DNA of 64,000 bases from Aliiroseovarius sp. Its GTDB lineage: Bacteria > Pseudomonadota > Alphaproteobacteria > Rhodobacterales > Rhodobacteraceae. Numbering within the stretch: position 1 is the first letter of the stretch; each line of letters opens with the position of its first letter. The translations under genes and the position numbers were made by a program. Positions 18,423-26,371 of the stretch are shown piece by piece. A model generated the notes under the pieces. It searched no databases. It saw only the letters and a program-made list of their open reading frames with translations, and had not been told where the DNA came from. The stretch covers positions 1 to 64,000 of the forward strand of contig NZ_JASBTN010000001.1 of the NCBI RefSeq assembly GCF_030148435.1, written 5' to 3'.

Positions 18423-19570
18423 TCCCCGAAACCGAAGAGGATCTGGCCGAGGCGATCCGTGCCGCCTCGGGCAATCTGCGCATCCAGGGCGGTGGCACGC
18501 GCGATATCGGCCAGTCGATCACCGGCGAGGTGCTCAGCACTGCCGGGCTTGCAGGTGTAACCCTGTACGAACCCGGCGCACTGACCCTGGTGGCAAAGGC
18601 GGGCACGGCGCTTGCAGAAATCGAAGCGCTCCTGGCCCGCGAAGGCCAGCGCCTGCCGTTCGAACCGATGGATCATCGGGGCCTTCTGGGCACCTCGGGC
18701 ACGCCTACCATCGGCGGGGTGGTGGCGGCCAATGTCTCCGGCCCCCGCCGCATTCAGGTGGGCGCCGCGCGCGACTTTACCCTGGGTGTGCGCTTTGTTG
18801 ATGGCACCGGCGCCGTGCTGAAAAACGGCGGGCGGGTGATGAAGAACGTGACCGGCTACGACCTGGTCAAGCTGATGGCGGGAAGCTGGGGCACATTGGG
18901 CGTCATGTCCGAAGTGTCGCTGAAGGTTGGTGCGATCCCGGAGACCGAGGCAACCCTCATCGCGCACGGGCTGGATGTGTCACAGGCCGTCGCGGCATTG
19001 TCGGCCGCGCTTGGTTCGCCCTTCGACATCTCCGGCGCGGGGCATCTGGATGGGGCCGCATCGGGAGGCGAGAGCGAAACACGCATTCGTATCGAAGGTC
19101 TGGCGGGCTCGGTTGCCTATCGCATTGAGCGGTTGCGGGAAGGGATCTGTGCGGGTTGGGAGCTGGTCGAAGGCGCAATGAGCGCCGCCCTGTGGCAGGA
19201 ACTGCGCGACGTAACCCCGTTCCACAACAAGCCCGGCCATGTCTGGCGCTATTCGGTCAAACCCTCGGACGCGCCGGCGCTGACCGGCTGGATCGCCCGG
19301 GAACGGCCCGGGGCAGAGTTCGTCCTGGATTGGGGCGGCGGGCTGGTCTGGGCATTGGTCGAGGCGGGCGCAGAGCTGCGTCCGAACGCCCTTGTACTGG
19401 GCGAAAACCACATCTCCGGCCACGCGACCCTGGTGCGGGCGGATGAAAAAAGCCGCGCAGAGCTTTCCATTTTCGAACCTTTGGCCCGTATCGAAGCACG
19501 AATTACAGAAGGTTTATTTCAAAAATTCGATCCAAGGCGGATTTTGAACCACCAGCGGATGGGACTGTGA
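18419..19570 (+). CDS. glcE: Glycolate oxidase subunit GlcE
   Basis: A 383-residue FAD-binding subunit, coupled to glcD by ATGA overlap. It shares the PCMH fold: GTPTIGGVVAANVSGPRR and KNGGRVMKNVTGYDLVKLM are the family signatures. It is shorter than GlcD because the linked oxidase cap is reduced, as is normal for GlcE. It works in the membrane-associated GlcDEF complex that passes electrons to the quinone pool. Confidence 0.95.
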   Translation: MIPETEEDLAEAIRAASGNLRIQGGGTRDIGQSITGEVLSTAGLAGVTLYEPGALTLVAKAGTALAEIEALLAREGQRLPFEPMDHRGLLGTSGTPTIGGVVAANVSGPRRIQVGAARDFTLGVRFVDGTGAVLKNGGRVMKNVTGYDLVKLMAGSWGTLGVMSEVSLKVGAIPETEATLIAHGLDVSQAVAALSAALGSPFDISGAGHLDGAASGGESETRIRIEGLAGSVAYRIERLREGICAGWELVEGAMSAALWQELRDVTPFHNKPGHVWRYSVKPSDAPALTGWIARERPGAEFVLDWGGGLVWALVEAGAELRPNALVLGENHISGHATLVRADEKSRAELSIFEPLARIEARITEGLFQKFDPRRILNHQRMGL

Positions 19571-19571
19571 G

Positions 19572-20852
19572 ATGCAGACGACATTTACCCCGGAACAGCT
19601 GGAAGATCCCGGTATTGCCCGCGCCAACGAGATTCTGCGAAGCTGCGTACATTGCGGTTTTTGCACGGCAACCTGCCCCAGCTACCAGGTGCTGGGCGAT
19701 GAGCTGGACAGTCCGCGCGGCCGTATCTACCTGATCAAGGACATGCTGGAAAACGGCCGGGACGCCGATGAGGAGGTGGCCAAGCATGTCGATCGCTGCC
19801 TGTCCTGCCTGGCCTGCATGACGACCTGCCCTTCGGGCGTGCACTATATGCACCTGGTCGATCACGCGCGTGAACATATTGAAAAGACGTACAAACGCCC
19901 GCTGATGGACCGGCTCCTGCGTTGGACCCTTGCGCGCATCATTCCCTATCCGGGACGGTTCCGTTTCGCCCTTCTGGGGGCCAGGATCGGCAAACCCTTG
20001 CGGCGCTTCGTCCCCGACCCCCGGCTGCGGGCCATGCTGGCCATGGCACCCGCGCGGATCCCGGCGCTCAGCCGCAATGACGACCCGCAGGTCTTTCCGG
20101 CCAAGGGAGAGCGTAAGAAACGCGTGGCGCTGCTGACCGGCTGCGCGCAGAAGGTTCTGGATACCGATATCAACGACGCCACCATCCGCCTGTTGACCCG
20201 GCTGGGCTGCGAGGTGGTGGTGGCCAGAGGCATGGGCTGCTGCGGGGCGCTGACCCATCACATGGGCAAGACCGCAGAAAGCCATGGCTCGGCAGCGGCG
20301 AACATCCGCGCCTGGATGGCCGAGGACCGCGGCGAGGGGCTCGATGCGATCGTCATCAACACTTCGGGCTGCGGCACGACGGTTAAGGATTATGGCTACA
20401 TGTTCCAGGATGACCCCCTGGCCGACGACGCCGCACGAGTCAGCGAATTGGCCAAGGATATCAGCGAGGTGCTGGTGGATCTCGACCTGCCGGAGGGAAG
20501 CGTCGGACAGCGTGTCGCCTATCACGCCGCCTGTTCGCTGCAACACGGACAACAGATCAGGAGCCATCCGAAGAGCCTTCTGAAACGGGCGGGGTATGAG
20601 GTGGTGGAACCCGCCGACAGCCACCTATGCTGCGGCTCGGCCGGAACCTACAACCTGATGCAGCCGGACATCAGTGCAAAGCTGAAGACGCGCAAGGTGC
20701 GCACGCTGGAGGCCAAGGAGCCCGACATCATCGCGGCGGGAAACATCGGTTGCATGGTGCAGATCGGCGGCGGAACAGAGGTGCCGGTGGTGCATACGGT
20801 GGAGCTTCTGGACTGGGCCACGGGCGGGCCGAAACCGCGCAAACTGGGGTGA
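19572..20852 (+). CDS. glcF: Glycolate oxidase iron-sulfur subunit GlcF
   Basis: A 426-residue iron-sulfur subunit. Two ferredoxin-like motifs, CVHCGFCTATCP and CLSCLACMTTCP, bind [4Fe-4S] clusters. Two CCG-domain motifs follow (GMGCCGALTHH and HLCCGSAGTYN). The start lies one base after the glcE stop. It carries electrons from the flavin subunits to the membrane. The complete D-E-F set with intact motifs implies a working glycolate oxidase. Confidence 0.97.
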   Translation: MQTTFTPEQLEDPGIARANEILRSCVHCGFCTATCPSYQVLGDELDSPRGRIYLIKDMLENGRDADEEVAKHVDRCLSCLACMTTCPSGVHYMHLVDHAREHIEKTYKRPLMDRLLRWTLARIIPYPGRFRFALLGARIGKPLRRFVPDPRLRAMLAMAPARIPALSRNDDPQVFPAKGERKKRVALLTGCAQKVLDTDINDATIRLLTRLGCEVVVARGMGCCGALTHHMGKTAESHGSAAANIRAWMAEDRGEGLDAIVINTSGCGTTVKDYGYMFQDDPLADDAARVSELAKDISEVLVDLDLPEGSVGQRVAYHAACSLQHGQQIRSHPKSLLKRAGYEVVEPADSHLCCGSAGTYNLMQPDISAKLKTRKVRTLEAKEPDIIAAGNIGCMVQIGGGTEVPVVHTVELLDWATGGPKPRKLG

Positions 20853-20982
20853 GTCGGGGTGCGCGGATCAAGTGCGCCGCCATGCGTGCGTCGGGGGGAT
20901 CCGGATCGGGTGTGCCTCATTCTTGCCTCATTTCGCTGCCATACAAACCTGAACGAAAAGGGGCAAATGCGAAGACGGGCGA

Positions 20983-21801
20983 ATGCGAAAACTATTGTCT
21001 ATTCTGTTGCTTGGCCTGGGTTTTTCAACCCCTCTCGGGGCTTCGGATAACGCGCCTCTGCGCAATCTGATCACCGGAGATGACGGGCGTGGCTGGGAGG
21101 CCGTTGGCCGCCTCGACATGGCTGACGAGAGTTTCTGCACCGGCGCCATGATCGCCGACAACCTGGTGCTGACTGCGGCTCATTGCCTGTTCAACAAGGA
21201 CAGCGGACGCCCCTATGAAGCTGGCGAGATTGAATTCCGGGCCGGGTGGCGCAATGGACGCGCCTCGGCCTATCGCGGTGCGCGTCGGGCGCTGGTTCAC
21301 CCGGACTTCGAGTTTTCGAGCGGTAACAGGGCGCAGCGGGTTGCCAATGATCTGGCGCTGATCGAACTGGACCGGCCGATCCGCATGACCTCTGTCACCC
21401 CGTTTTCCATCGCGAAACGCCCACGCAAAGGGGCCGAGGTGGGCGTGGTGTCCTATGCCCACGACCGTGCCGATAGCCCCGCGCTGCAGGAGTTGTGCCA
21501 CGTGCTGGCGCGGCAGTCGGGCACCCTGATCCTGTCTTGCGAGGTCGATTTCGGTAGCTCCGGCGCACCGATATTTATCCAGGAGGAGGGCGAGGCGCGC
21601 ATCGTTTCAGTTGTCTCGGCCAAGGCCTCCGTGCGGGATACTCCGGTAAGTCTGGGCACCAGCCTTGAAAGGCCCCTGGCCGATCTGATGGCCGCGCTGG
21701 AGGAAAGCGACGGCCTTCTCACACGGGTCGAACCCACCGCGCGACGCATCGACCTCGGCGGGGGGCTGCACAGTTCGGGGGCAAGATTCGTCCGTCCCTG
21801 A
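20983..21801 (+). CDS. Secreted trypsin-like serine protease
   Basis: A 272-residue protein with a signal peptide (LLSILLLGLGFSTPLGA). The chymotrypsin-fold catalytic triad is visible: His in LTAAHCLF, Asp in NDLALIEL and Ser in DFGSSGAPIF, where the usual GDSGGP is altered to GSSGAP. A Cys pair (AHC and the early FC) probably forms the canonical disulfide. It stands alone between glcF and hsp20 and is expected in the periplasm. The substrate is unknown. Confidence 0.9.
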   Translation: MRKLLSILLLGLGFSTPLGASDNAPLRNLITGDDGRGWEAVGRLDMADESFCTGAMIADNLVLTAAHCLFNKDSGRPYEAGEIEFRAGWRNGRASAYRGARRALVHPDFEFSSGNRAQRVANDLALIELDRPIRMTSVTPFSIAKRPRKGAEVGVVSYAHDRADSPALQELCHVLARQSGTLILSCEVDFGSSGAPIFIQEEGEARIVSVVSAKASVRDTPVSLGTSLERPLADLMAALEESDGLLTRVEPTARRIDLGGGLHSSGARFVRP

Positions 21802-21830
21802 GCATGGGGCGCGGCGAAATCCTCCCGGGT

Positions 21831-21856
21831 CTTGAACGCGAAGAAATCCGCCATAC
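21831..21856 (+). promoter_or_regulatory. Possible heat-shock (sigma-32) promoter for hsp20
   Basis: CTTGAA at 21831-21836 and CGCCATAC at 21849-21856 resemble the sigma-32 -35 (CTTGAA) and -10 (CCCCATNT) elements, with 12 bases between the -35 and the start of the extended -10. The site lies about 95 bases upstream of the small heat-shock gene, a sensible distance. The match is partial and the call rests on position and function of the downstream gene. Confidence 0.4.
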
Positions 21857-21951
21857 GTGACTGTCACGGGCGCCGCCGAGCGGGCCCGTTTCCTGAACCG
21901 CCTGTCCCATGGGGAAGGCAAACTACTCAGTCGCTCAATGGAGGACGACCC

Positions 21952-22404
21952 ATGCGCAATTTTGACCTTTCGCCGCTTTACCGTGCCACCGTCGGTTTCG
22001 ACCAGATCGCCGACCTGATGGACCGGGTGCTGACCAATGATGTCAGCCGTGAAAGCTACCCCCCGTACAATATCGAAAAAACCGGCGAGGATGCCTGGCG
22101 CATTTCCGTCGCCGTGGCCGGGTTCACCGAGGGTGAACTGTCGGTCGAGGTGAAGCAGAATGCCCTGTTCGTGTCGGCCAAGAAGGCCGGTGAAGACGAA
22201 CGCACCTATTTGCATCGCGGCATCGCCACCCGCGCCTTCGAACGTCGCTTCCACATGGCCGACCATGTGCGCGTGACCGGGGCCGTGCATGAAAACGGCA
22301 TGCTGCATATCGACCTGACCCGCGAGGTTCCCGAGGCGTTGAAGCCGCGCCGGATCGAAATCGCCCGCGCGGGTGACGTCGAGACCACGGCGATCGAGGC
22401 CTGA
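21952..22404 (+). CDS. Small heat-shock protein, Hsp20/IbpA-like
   Basis: A 150-residue alpha-crystallin-domain chaperone that holds unfolding proteins in the cytosol. FDLSPLYRATVGFDQIADLM is the IbpA-type N-terminus; WRISVAVAGFTEGELSVEV and AFERRFHMADHV belong to the alpha-crystallin domain. GGAGGACGACCC precedes ATG 21952. Possible sigma-32 elements lie upstream and a strong terminator follows. It is monocistronic. Confidence 0.95.
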   Translation: MRNFDLSPLYRATVGFDQIADLMDRVLTNDVSRESYPPYNIEKTGEDAWRISVAVAGFTEGELSVEVKQNALFVSAKKAGEDERTYLHRGIATRAFERRFHMADHVRVTGAVHENGMLHIDLTREVPEALKPRRIEIARAGDVETTAIEA

Positions 22405-22427
22405 TCGACCTTTCCCTGCGAAAGTGT

Positions 22428-22462
22428 TGGCACGTGGGCGCTCCCCCCCACGTGCCATTTTC
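22428..22462 (+). terminator. Rho-independent terminator after hsp20
   Basis: TGGCACGTGGG (22428-22438) pairs perfectly over 11 bases with CCCACGTGCCA (22447-22457) and is followed by TTTTCC. It lies 24 bases past the hsp20 stop and just before the convergent ribN stop, so it may also end the opposite transcript, though the run of Ts favours the plus strand. Confidence 0.85.
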
Positions 22463-22477
22463 CTGTTGGGTGGGCGG

Positions 22478-23347
22478 TCACGCTGGCCGTGCGGCACGGC
22501 TTTCCCGGTTGAGCAGAAAAAGGCTTGCACCCAGGATCACCGCCGTGCCCAGCCACATGGAACCGGTGGGGGCAAAACCGAAGGCGACAAAGCCTAGCGC
22601 CACATTCAGGGGCAGTTTCAGGTGATCGAAGGGCTGCAGGAAGGCGGCATCCGCGAGGCTGTAGGCCCGAACCAGAACGTGCTGCGCCAACGCCGTGAGC
22701 AGCCCCGCCCCGACCACGAACCAGAGCGCCGATTGCGGAAGAGAAAACCCGGTGCCTGCCGCCAGCGCAAAGTTGATCGGAGTAAGCAGGATCAGCAGGT
22801 AAATCGTGACCGTCTCGGGCCCGTCCTCGCGCGTCAGGTATTTGGTGACGACCGAGGCTGCCGCCCAGAACGCGGCGGCGGCGATGGGCAGCAGCGCGGT
22901 CAGCTGGAACCTGTCCGACCAGGGCTCCAGGATGATTGCCCCGCCGAGGATGCCCAGCAGGACGGCACCCCAGCGCTGCGGCGTGACCTGTTCGCCTAGC
23001 AGCAGACCGGCACCACTGGTGACGAAGAAGGGTGAGAGCATGATCAGCGCGATGGCCTGCCAGATCGGCACATGGGCGAGCCCCCAGACCCAAAGCTGTA
23101 CGCCCAGGGCGGCCAGGCCGACGCGCAGCACATGTAGCCCCGCCTGACGCGTGCGCAGCACCGCCAGCCGGTGGCGGTTGATCCAGGGAATGTAGAAGCC
23201 CAGGGCAATGAGATATTGCCAGAAAGTAACTGCCGGGGACGCGGCCCCGTGCAGCATGGTGGCGGCCTGAAGTGCGGTGTTCACCAGCGCAAATGAGGCC
23301 CCTGCGGCGACCATCAGGGTCGCGGCATAAAGTGGTTTGCGAGTCAT
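22478..23347 (-). CDS. ribN: EamA/DMT-family transporter, probable riboflavin importer RibN
   Basis: A 289-residue drug/metabolite-transporter-superfamily protein with about ten helices in two EamA repeats. MTRKPLYAATLMVAAGASFA is the start; FLQPFDHLKLPLNVALGFVAFG (seen as FLQPFDHLKLPLN) is the end of the second repeat. It lies directly downstream of an FMN riboswitch. Rhizobial RibN is known as an FMN-riboswitch-controlled EamA riboflavin importer, and this gene matches in size, topology and regulation. I read it as RibN by that context. ATG 23347 was chosen because the longer frame runs through the riboswitch. Confidence 0.82.
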   Translation of the reverse strand: MTRKPLYAATLMVAAGASFALVNTALQAATMLHGAASPAVTFWQYLIALGFYIPWINRHRLAVLRTRQAGLHVLRVGLAALGVQLWVWGLAHVPIWQAIALIMLSPFFVTSGAGLLLGEQVTPQRWGAVLLGILGGAIILEPWSDRFQLTALLPIAAAAFWAAASVVTKYLTREDGPETVTIYLLILLTPINFALAAGTGFSLPQSALWFVVGAGLLTALAQHVLVRAYSLADAAFLQPFDHLKLPLNVALGFVAFGFAPTGSMWLGTAVILGASLFLLNRESRAARPA

Positions 23348-23431
23348 GGCGTATCTGTCCTTTCTGTCTTTACGCGCGTGACTCAAGGCAGACAGGACAA
23401 GGCGCCTCCATTGCTGGAGCCGCCGTACCCA

Positions 23432-23578
23432 TTCTCTTCCATCCGGACTGTGACCGTCGGCTCCGGAGTTGCACCGGATCTGCTGACCTTGGAGGCCCGG
23501 TAGGACCTCCAAGCGCTCGCGGGCTTGAGACGTTGCCGCCCCTCTACCGCCGGTGGGGAATTCCACCCCGCCCTGAGA
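23432..23578 (-). promoter_or_regulatory. FMN riboswitch (RFN element)
   Basis: Read on the minus strand, the conserved RFN core appears in order: GGGCGGGGTGGAATTCCCCA, CCGGCGGTAG, AGCCCGCGAGC, GATCCGGTGCAACTCCGGAG, CCGACGGTCACAGTCCGGAT and a closing GGAAGAGAAT. A hairpin of GGCGGCTCCA and TGGAGGCGCC with a GCAA loop (23401-23425) follows, nine of ten pairs, and probably forms the expression platform, although no long U-run follows it. FMN binding would lower ribN expression. Confidence 0.93.
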
Positions 23579-23579
23579 A

Positions 23580-23606
23580 TGCGCCGCCCCGGATCGGGAC
23601 GGCGCG
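23580..23606 (-). terminator. Possible hairpin between the vWA gene and the riboswitch
   Basis: GCGCCGCCCC (23581-23590) pairs with GGGACGGCGC (23596-23605) over nine of ten positions. It lies between the vWA stop and the FMN aptamer on the minus strand and may end the sigma-vWA transcript. No U-run follows, so this is a weak call. Confidence 0.35.
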
Positions 23607-23635
23607 CGAACCCTAGGGCCGGGGCCGGGGGAGTG

Positions 23636-25576
23636 TCAACGAGAGAGGGTTTCGGCCAGACGCATCAGCTTCACCGCCTCGGCACGGTAGCCGAACTCAT
23701 CCGCACCCTTGTTGGCATTGGCGAGCGCGATGAGGTCAGAGTATCCCCAATTGCCCAGGTATTTTCCACCGCGCAGGAGCTGGCCGAACCCGGCCACCGC
23801 CACGCTGAAACGCGCGTCATCGCCGGCTGTTCCCATTTCGGGCAGGATCGGGGTCTCGATCAGGGTCGAGATTTCCTCGCCCGGCGCCTTGTAGCGCAGT
23901 TTGAGGAAGCCAAGCTCGCCGGAGCCATCTGCCTCCACCGGTGGGGCGTAGCGCAGGGCGTCGGTCATGACCGCCTCCGATCCGACCGGTGTGACCTCAT
24001 AGATCGCGGTCACGGTATGGCCTGCGCCGATCTCGCCCGCGTCCACCGCGTCATTGTTGAAATCCTCGCGGGCAAGCGCGCGGGTTTCATAGCCGATCAG
24101 CCGGTATTCGGCGACCATGGCCGGGTTGAACTCGACCTGGATCTTGACATCGTCGGCAATCGGAAACAGCGCACCGGTGAGCTGATCCACAAGCACCTTC
24201 TGTGCCTCCGAAAGCGTGTCGATATAGGCAGCCTGGCCATTGCCGTTCTGCGCCAGCGCCTGCATGGTCGCGTCTTGCAGGTTGCCCCGGCCGAAGCCCA
24301 GAACCGACAGGTAGGTGCCGGTCTTGCGCTTGTCTGCGATATAGTTCTTCAGCGCCTCGGGGTCGGACAGGCCGACATTGAAATCGCCATCCGTCGCCAG
24401 GATCACGCGAGAGACCTCGCCGTCCATCGTCATGCTTTCGGCCACCGCATAGGCTTGTTGCAGCCCGGCCTGCCCGGCGGTGGCGCCGCCCGCGTGCAGC
24501 CTGTCCAGAGCGGCCAGGATAGTGGCGCGATCCGCGGCGCGGGTGGGTTCCAGAACCTGACCGGCGCTGCCGGCATAGGTGACGATGGAGACCTCATCCT
24601 CGGGGCGCAGCTCGGACAGCATCAGGGCAAAGCTCTGTTTGAGCAGAGGCAGTTTGGTCGGGTCGTCCATCGAGCCCGAGGTGTCGATCAGGAAGACCAG
24701 GTTCAGCGGTGGGCGGGCGTCCACTTCGGGCATCTCGCCCTGAATGCCGATATGCACCAGCTGCGTGCCCGCGTTCCAGGGCGTGCCCATCACACTCACG
24801 GTGGGCTGGAACGGGTGCGGGCCTTCCGGTGCCGGATAGGCATAGGGGAAATAGTTCACCATTTCCTCGATGCGCACGGCGTCCGAAGGGGGCAGCTGAC
24901 CGCGTGAAATCATGTTGCGGATCAGCGACCAGCTGGCCGTATCCACGTCGGCCGAGAAGGTGGAAACCGGGTCTTTGGAGGTAATCTTCAGCGGGTTGGG
25001 AGCCGCGTTGGCATAGGTTTCCGTATCTGTGGGGGCGGGGCGTATCGCATCATCGAAAATCGCCAACCCACCGACGCCGGGGGCCGCGACGCGGGCAGTG
25101 GGCGTGGGCGGAGCCGCCGCAAGGGCCTCGGGTGCGCTGGCGGCCATGTCGGCCTCGGCCAGCTCCATCGGTGCCAACTCCATCGGGGCCGGTTCGACCA
25201 GCGGTTCGACGTCAACGAACTGCTCTTCTTCCATGCGCGTGTCGTCGGTTTTCTGCGTGGCCACTTCGCGCAGGCGCAGGTCGGTGCCAACCTGGTAGGT
25301 CGGCAGAACCGTCACCGCAACGGCAACGGCAACAAGGGCGGTGGAGGCGGCAATGGCGCCGCGTGTGGACAGGGTCTGAAACATCTTTGTCACTCCTTTG
25401 CGCAGCCACCCGGACCGGGTGGCTTCAGGAGTAGGACGCGTGCCGTCCCGACTTTCTTGGAGCCGATCGAAATTTTTCATCGCCAGCGCGAAGTTTTCCT
25501 CCCTTGCGCTCTCATCCGGGCTGGGCGGGGCCCGTTTCAGCCCGTCAGAGACCAGCTTGAGATCGTCGTCGCTCAT
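23636..25576 (-). CDS. von Willebrand factor type A membrane protein, YfbK-like
   Basis: A 646-residue protein. A cytoplasmic N-terminus of about 65 residues precedes one transmembrane helix (about 70-90), so the rest is periplasmic. The YfbK-type pre-domain (DPVSTFSADVDTASWSLIRN) is followed by a vWA domain with an intact metal site, FLIDTSGSMDDP, and a C-terminal DUF3520-like region. The start ATG 25576 overlaps the stop of the sigma factor gene (ATGA). That coupling suggests the N-terminal tail could control the sigma factor, but no zinc anti-sigma motif is present. Confidence 0.9.
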   Translation of the reverse strand: MSDDDLKLVSDGLKRAPPSPDESAREENFALAMKNFDRLQESRDGTRPTPEATRSGWLRKGVTKMFQTLSTRGAIAASTALVAVAVAVTVLPTYQVGTDLRLREVATQKTDDTRMEEEQFVDVEPLVEPAPMELAPMELAEADMAASAPEALAAAPPTPTARVAAPGVGGLAIFDDAIRPAPTDTETYANAAPNPLKITSKDPVSTFSADVDTASWSLIRNMISRGQLPPSDAVRIEEMVNYFPYAYPAPEGPHPFQPTVSVMGTPWNAGTQLVHIGIQGEMPEVDARPPLNLVFLIDTSGSMDDPTKLPLLKQSFALMLSELRPEDEVSIVTYAGSAGQVLEPTRAADRATILAALDRLHAGGATAGQAGLQQAYAVAESMTMDGEVSRVILATDGDFNVGLSDPEALKNYIADKRKTGTYLSVLGFGRGNLQDATMQALAQNGNGQAAYIDTLSEAQKVLVDQLTGALFPIADDVKIQVEFNPAMVAEYRLIGYETRALAREDFNNDAVDAGEIGAGHTVTAIYEVTPVGSEAVMTDALRYAPPVEADGSGELGFLKLRYKAPGEEISTLIETPILPEMGTAGDDARFSVAVAGFGQLLRGGKYLGNWGYSDLIALANANKGADEFGYRAEAVKLMRLAETLSR

Positions 25577-26118
25577 GGCCAATCCTCCGTTTCTCGCAAG
25601 TGTTTGAGGCGTTTCTTGACCTCTGACATGCGCCAGGCAACGGTGCCTTCGGAGACACCCAGCACCTGTGCGGCCTGCGATTGTTTCATCTCCTCACCCA
25701 GCACCAGCGCCACGGTGTCGCGCAGATCCTCGGGCAGGGCGCGCATGGCCTGGGCGAGCCAGTCGAGGTTGCCCGCGGCCTCGTCATTCGCCGCGCGGCG
25801 GTTCTTCTCCCAGTCGCCCCACCCGTCGGCGGCGCGGTTGCGGCTGGCCATGCGCCTGCGCCGGTCATGCATTGCATTGACTGCCACCCGGTAGAGCCAG
25901 GTCGAAAACCGTGCCTCGCCTCTGAAGGTGGCCAGTTTCGCGGGCAGGACGGCGCAGATGTCCTGGGTCAGATCCTCGGCTTCGGGGCGCGATCCGGACA
26001 GGCGGAAGGCAAAGGCAAACAGCCGGTCGTAGTGGCGCGTCAGAAGCATCGCGAAAGCTTCGCGATCTCCGCCCGCAGCGTGTCGGGCCAATACCTCGTC
26101 CGTCCGTTCCATGCGCAT
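25573..26118 (-). CDS. ECF-family RNA polymerase sigma factor
   Basis: A 181-residue extracytoplasmic-function sigma factor. Region 2 is FAMLLTRHYDRLFAFAFRLS and EAEDLTQDICAVLP; region 4 is LRDTVALVLGEEMKQSQAAQ leading to LGVSEGTVAWRMSEVKKRL, the helix-turn-helix that reads the -35. ATG 26118 is taken as the start; 26112 is also possible, and no strong ribosome site is visible. The gene is coupled to the downstream vWA membrane protein, which occupies the place where an anti-sigma factor usually sits. Confidence 0.92.
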   Translation of the reverse strand: MRMERTDEVLARHAAGGDREAFAMLLTRHYDRLFAFAFRLSGSRPEAEDLTQDICAVLPAKLATFRGEARFSTWLYRVAVNAMHDRRRRMASRNRAADGWGDWEKNRRAANDEAAGNLDWLAQAMRALPEDLRDTVALVLGEEMKQSQAAQVLGVSEGTVAWRMSEVKKRLKHLRETEDWP

Positions 26119-26173
26119 CACATAGAGTATGACGCACGGGCGGGGTCAATCCTTGGATTTTTCCACTTTCTTG

Positions 26174-26256
26174 TTGGGGGCTAGCCCCCAAACCCCCAGG
26201 ATATTTTTGGAAAGATGAAAGGGAGGGCCTGCTTTCATCTTTCTTCAAGTATCCCC
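26174..26256. repeat. Palindromic intergenic element
   Basis: Two nested structures lie in the 250-base gap between the sigma factor and gabD. TTGGGGGCTAGCCCCCAA (26174-26191) is a perfect 18-base palindrome. Next to it, GGATATTTTTGGAAAGATGA (from 26199) and TTTCATCTTTCTTCAAGTAT (26233-26252) form an imperfect inverted pair. The ATTTTTGGAAAGATGAA word recalls a sequence I associate with Rhodobacterales intergenic regions. The rest of the gap to 26371 is GC-rich with short inverted words and no gene that I can see. Confidence 0.5.
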
Positions 26257-26371
26257 GCCGGAGGCAATGTCGAGGCGGAGGCGCAGCCGAGGCCGAGACA
26301 TCAAGCGCGCCGCAGGCGCTCCTTTGGAGAAGGCAACGAGGCGCCGTAGCGCCCCGTCAAGGGGTGTTCCC

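Noticed and set aside
23525-24907. A plus-strand frame across the riboswitch and vWA gene
   Set aside because: It would run through a conserved FMN aptamer on the other strand and through the vWA domain; no domain is recognisable.
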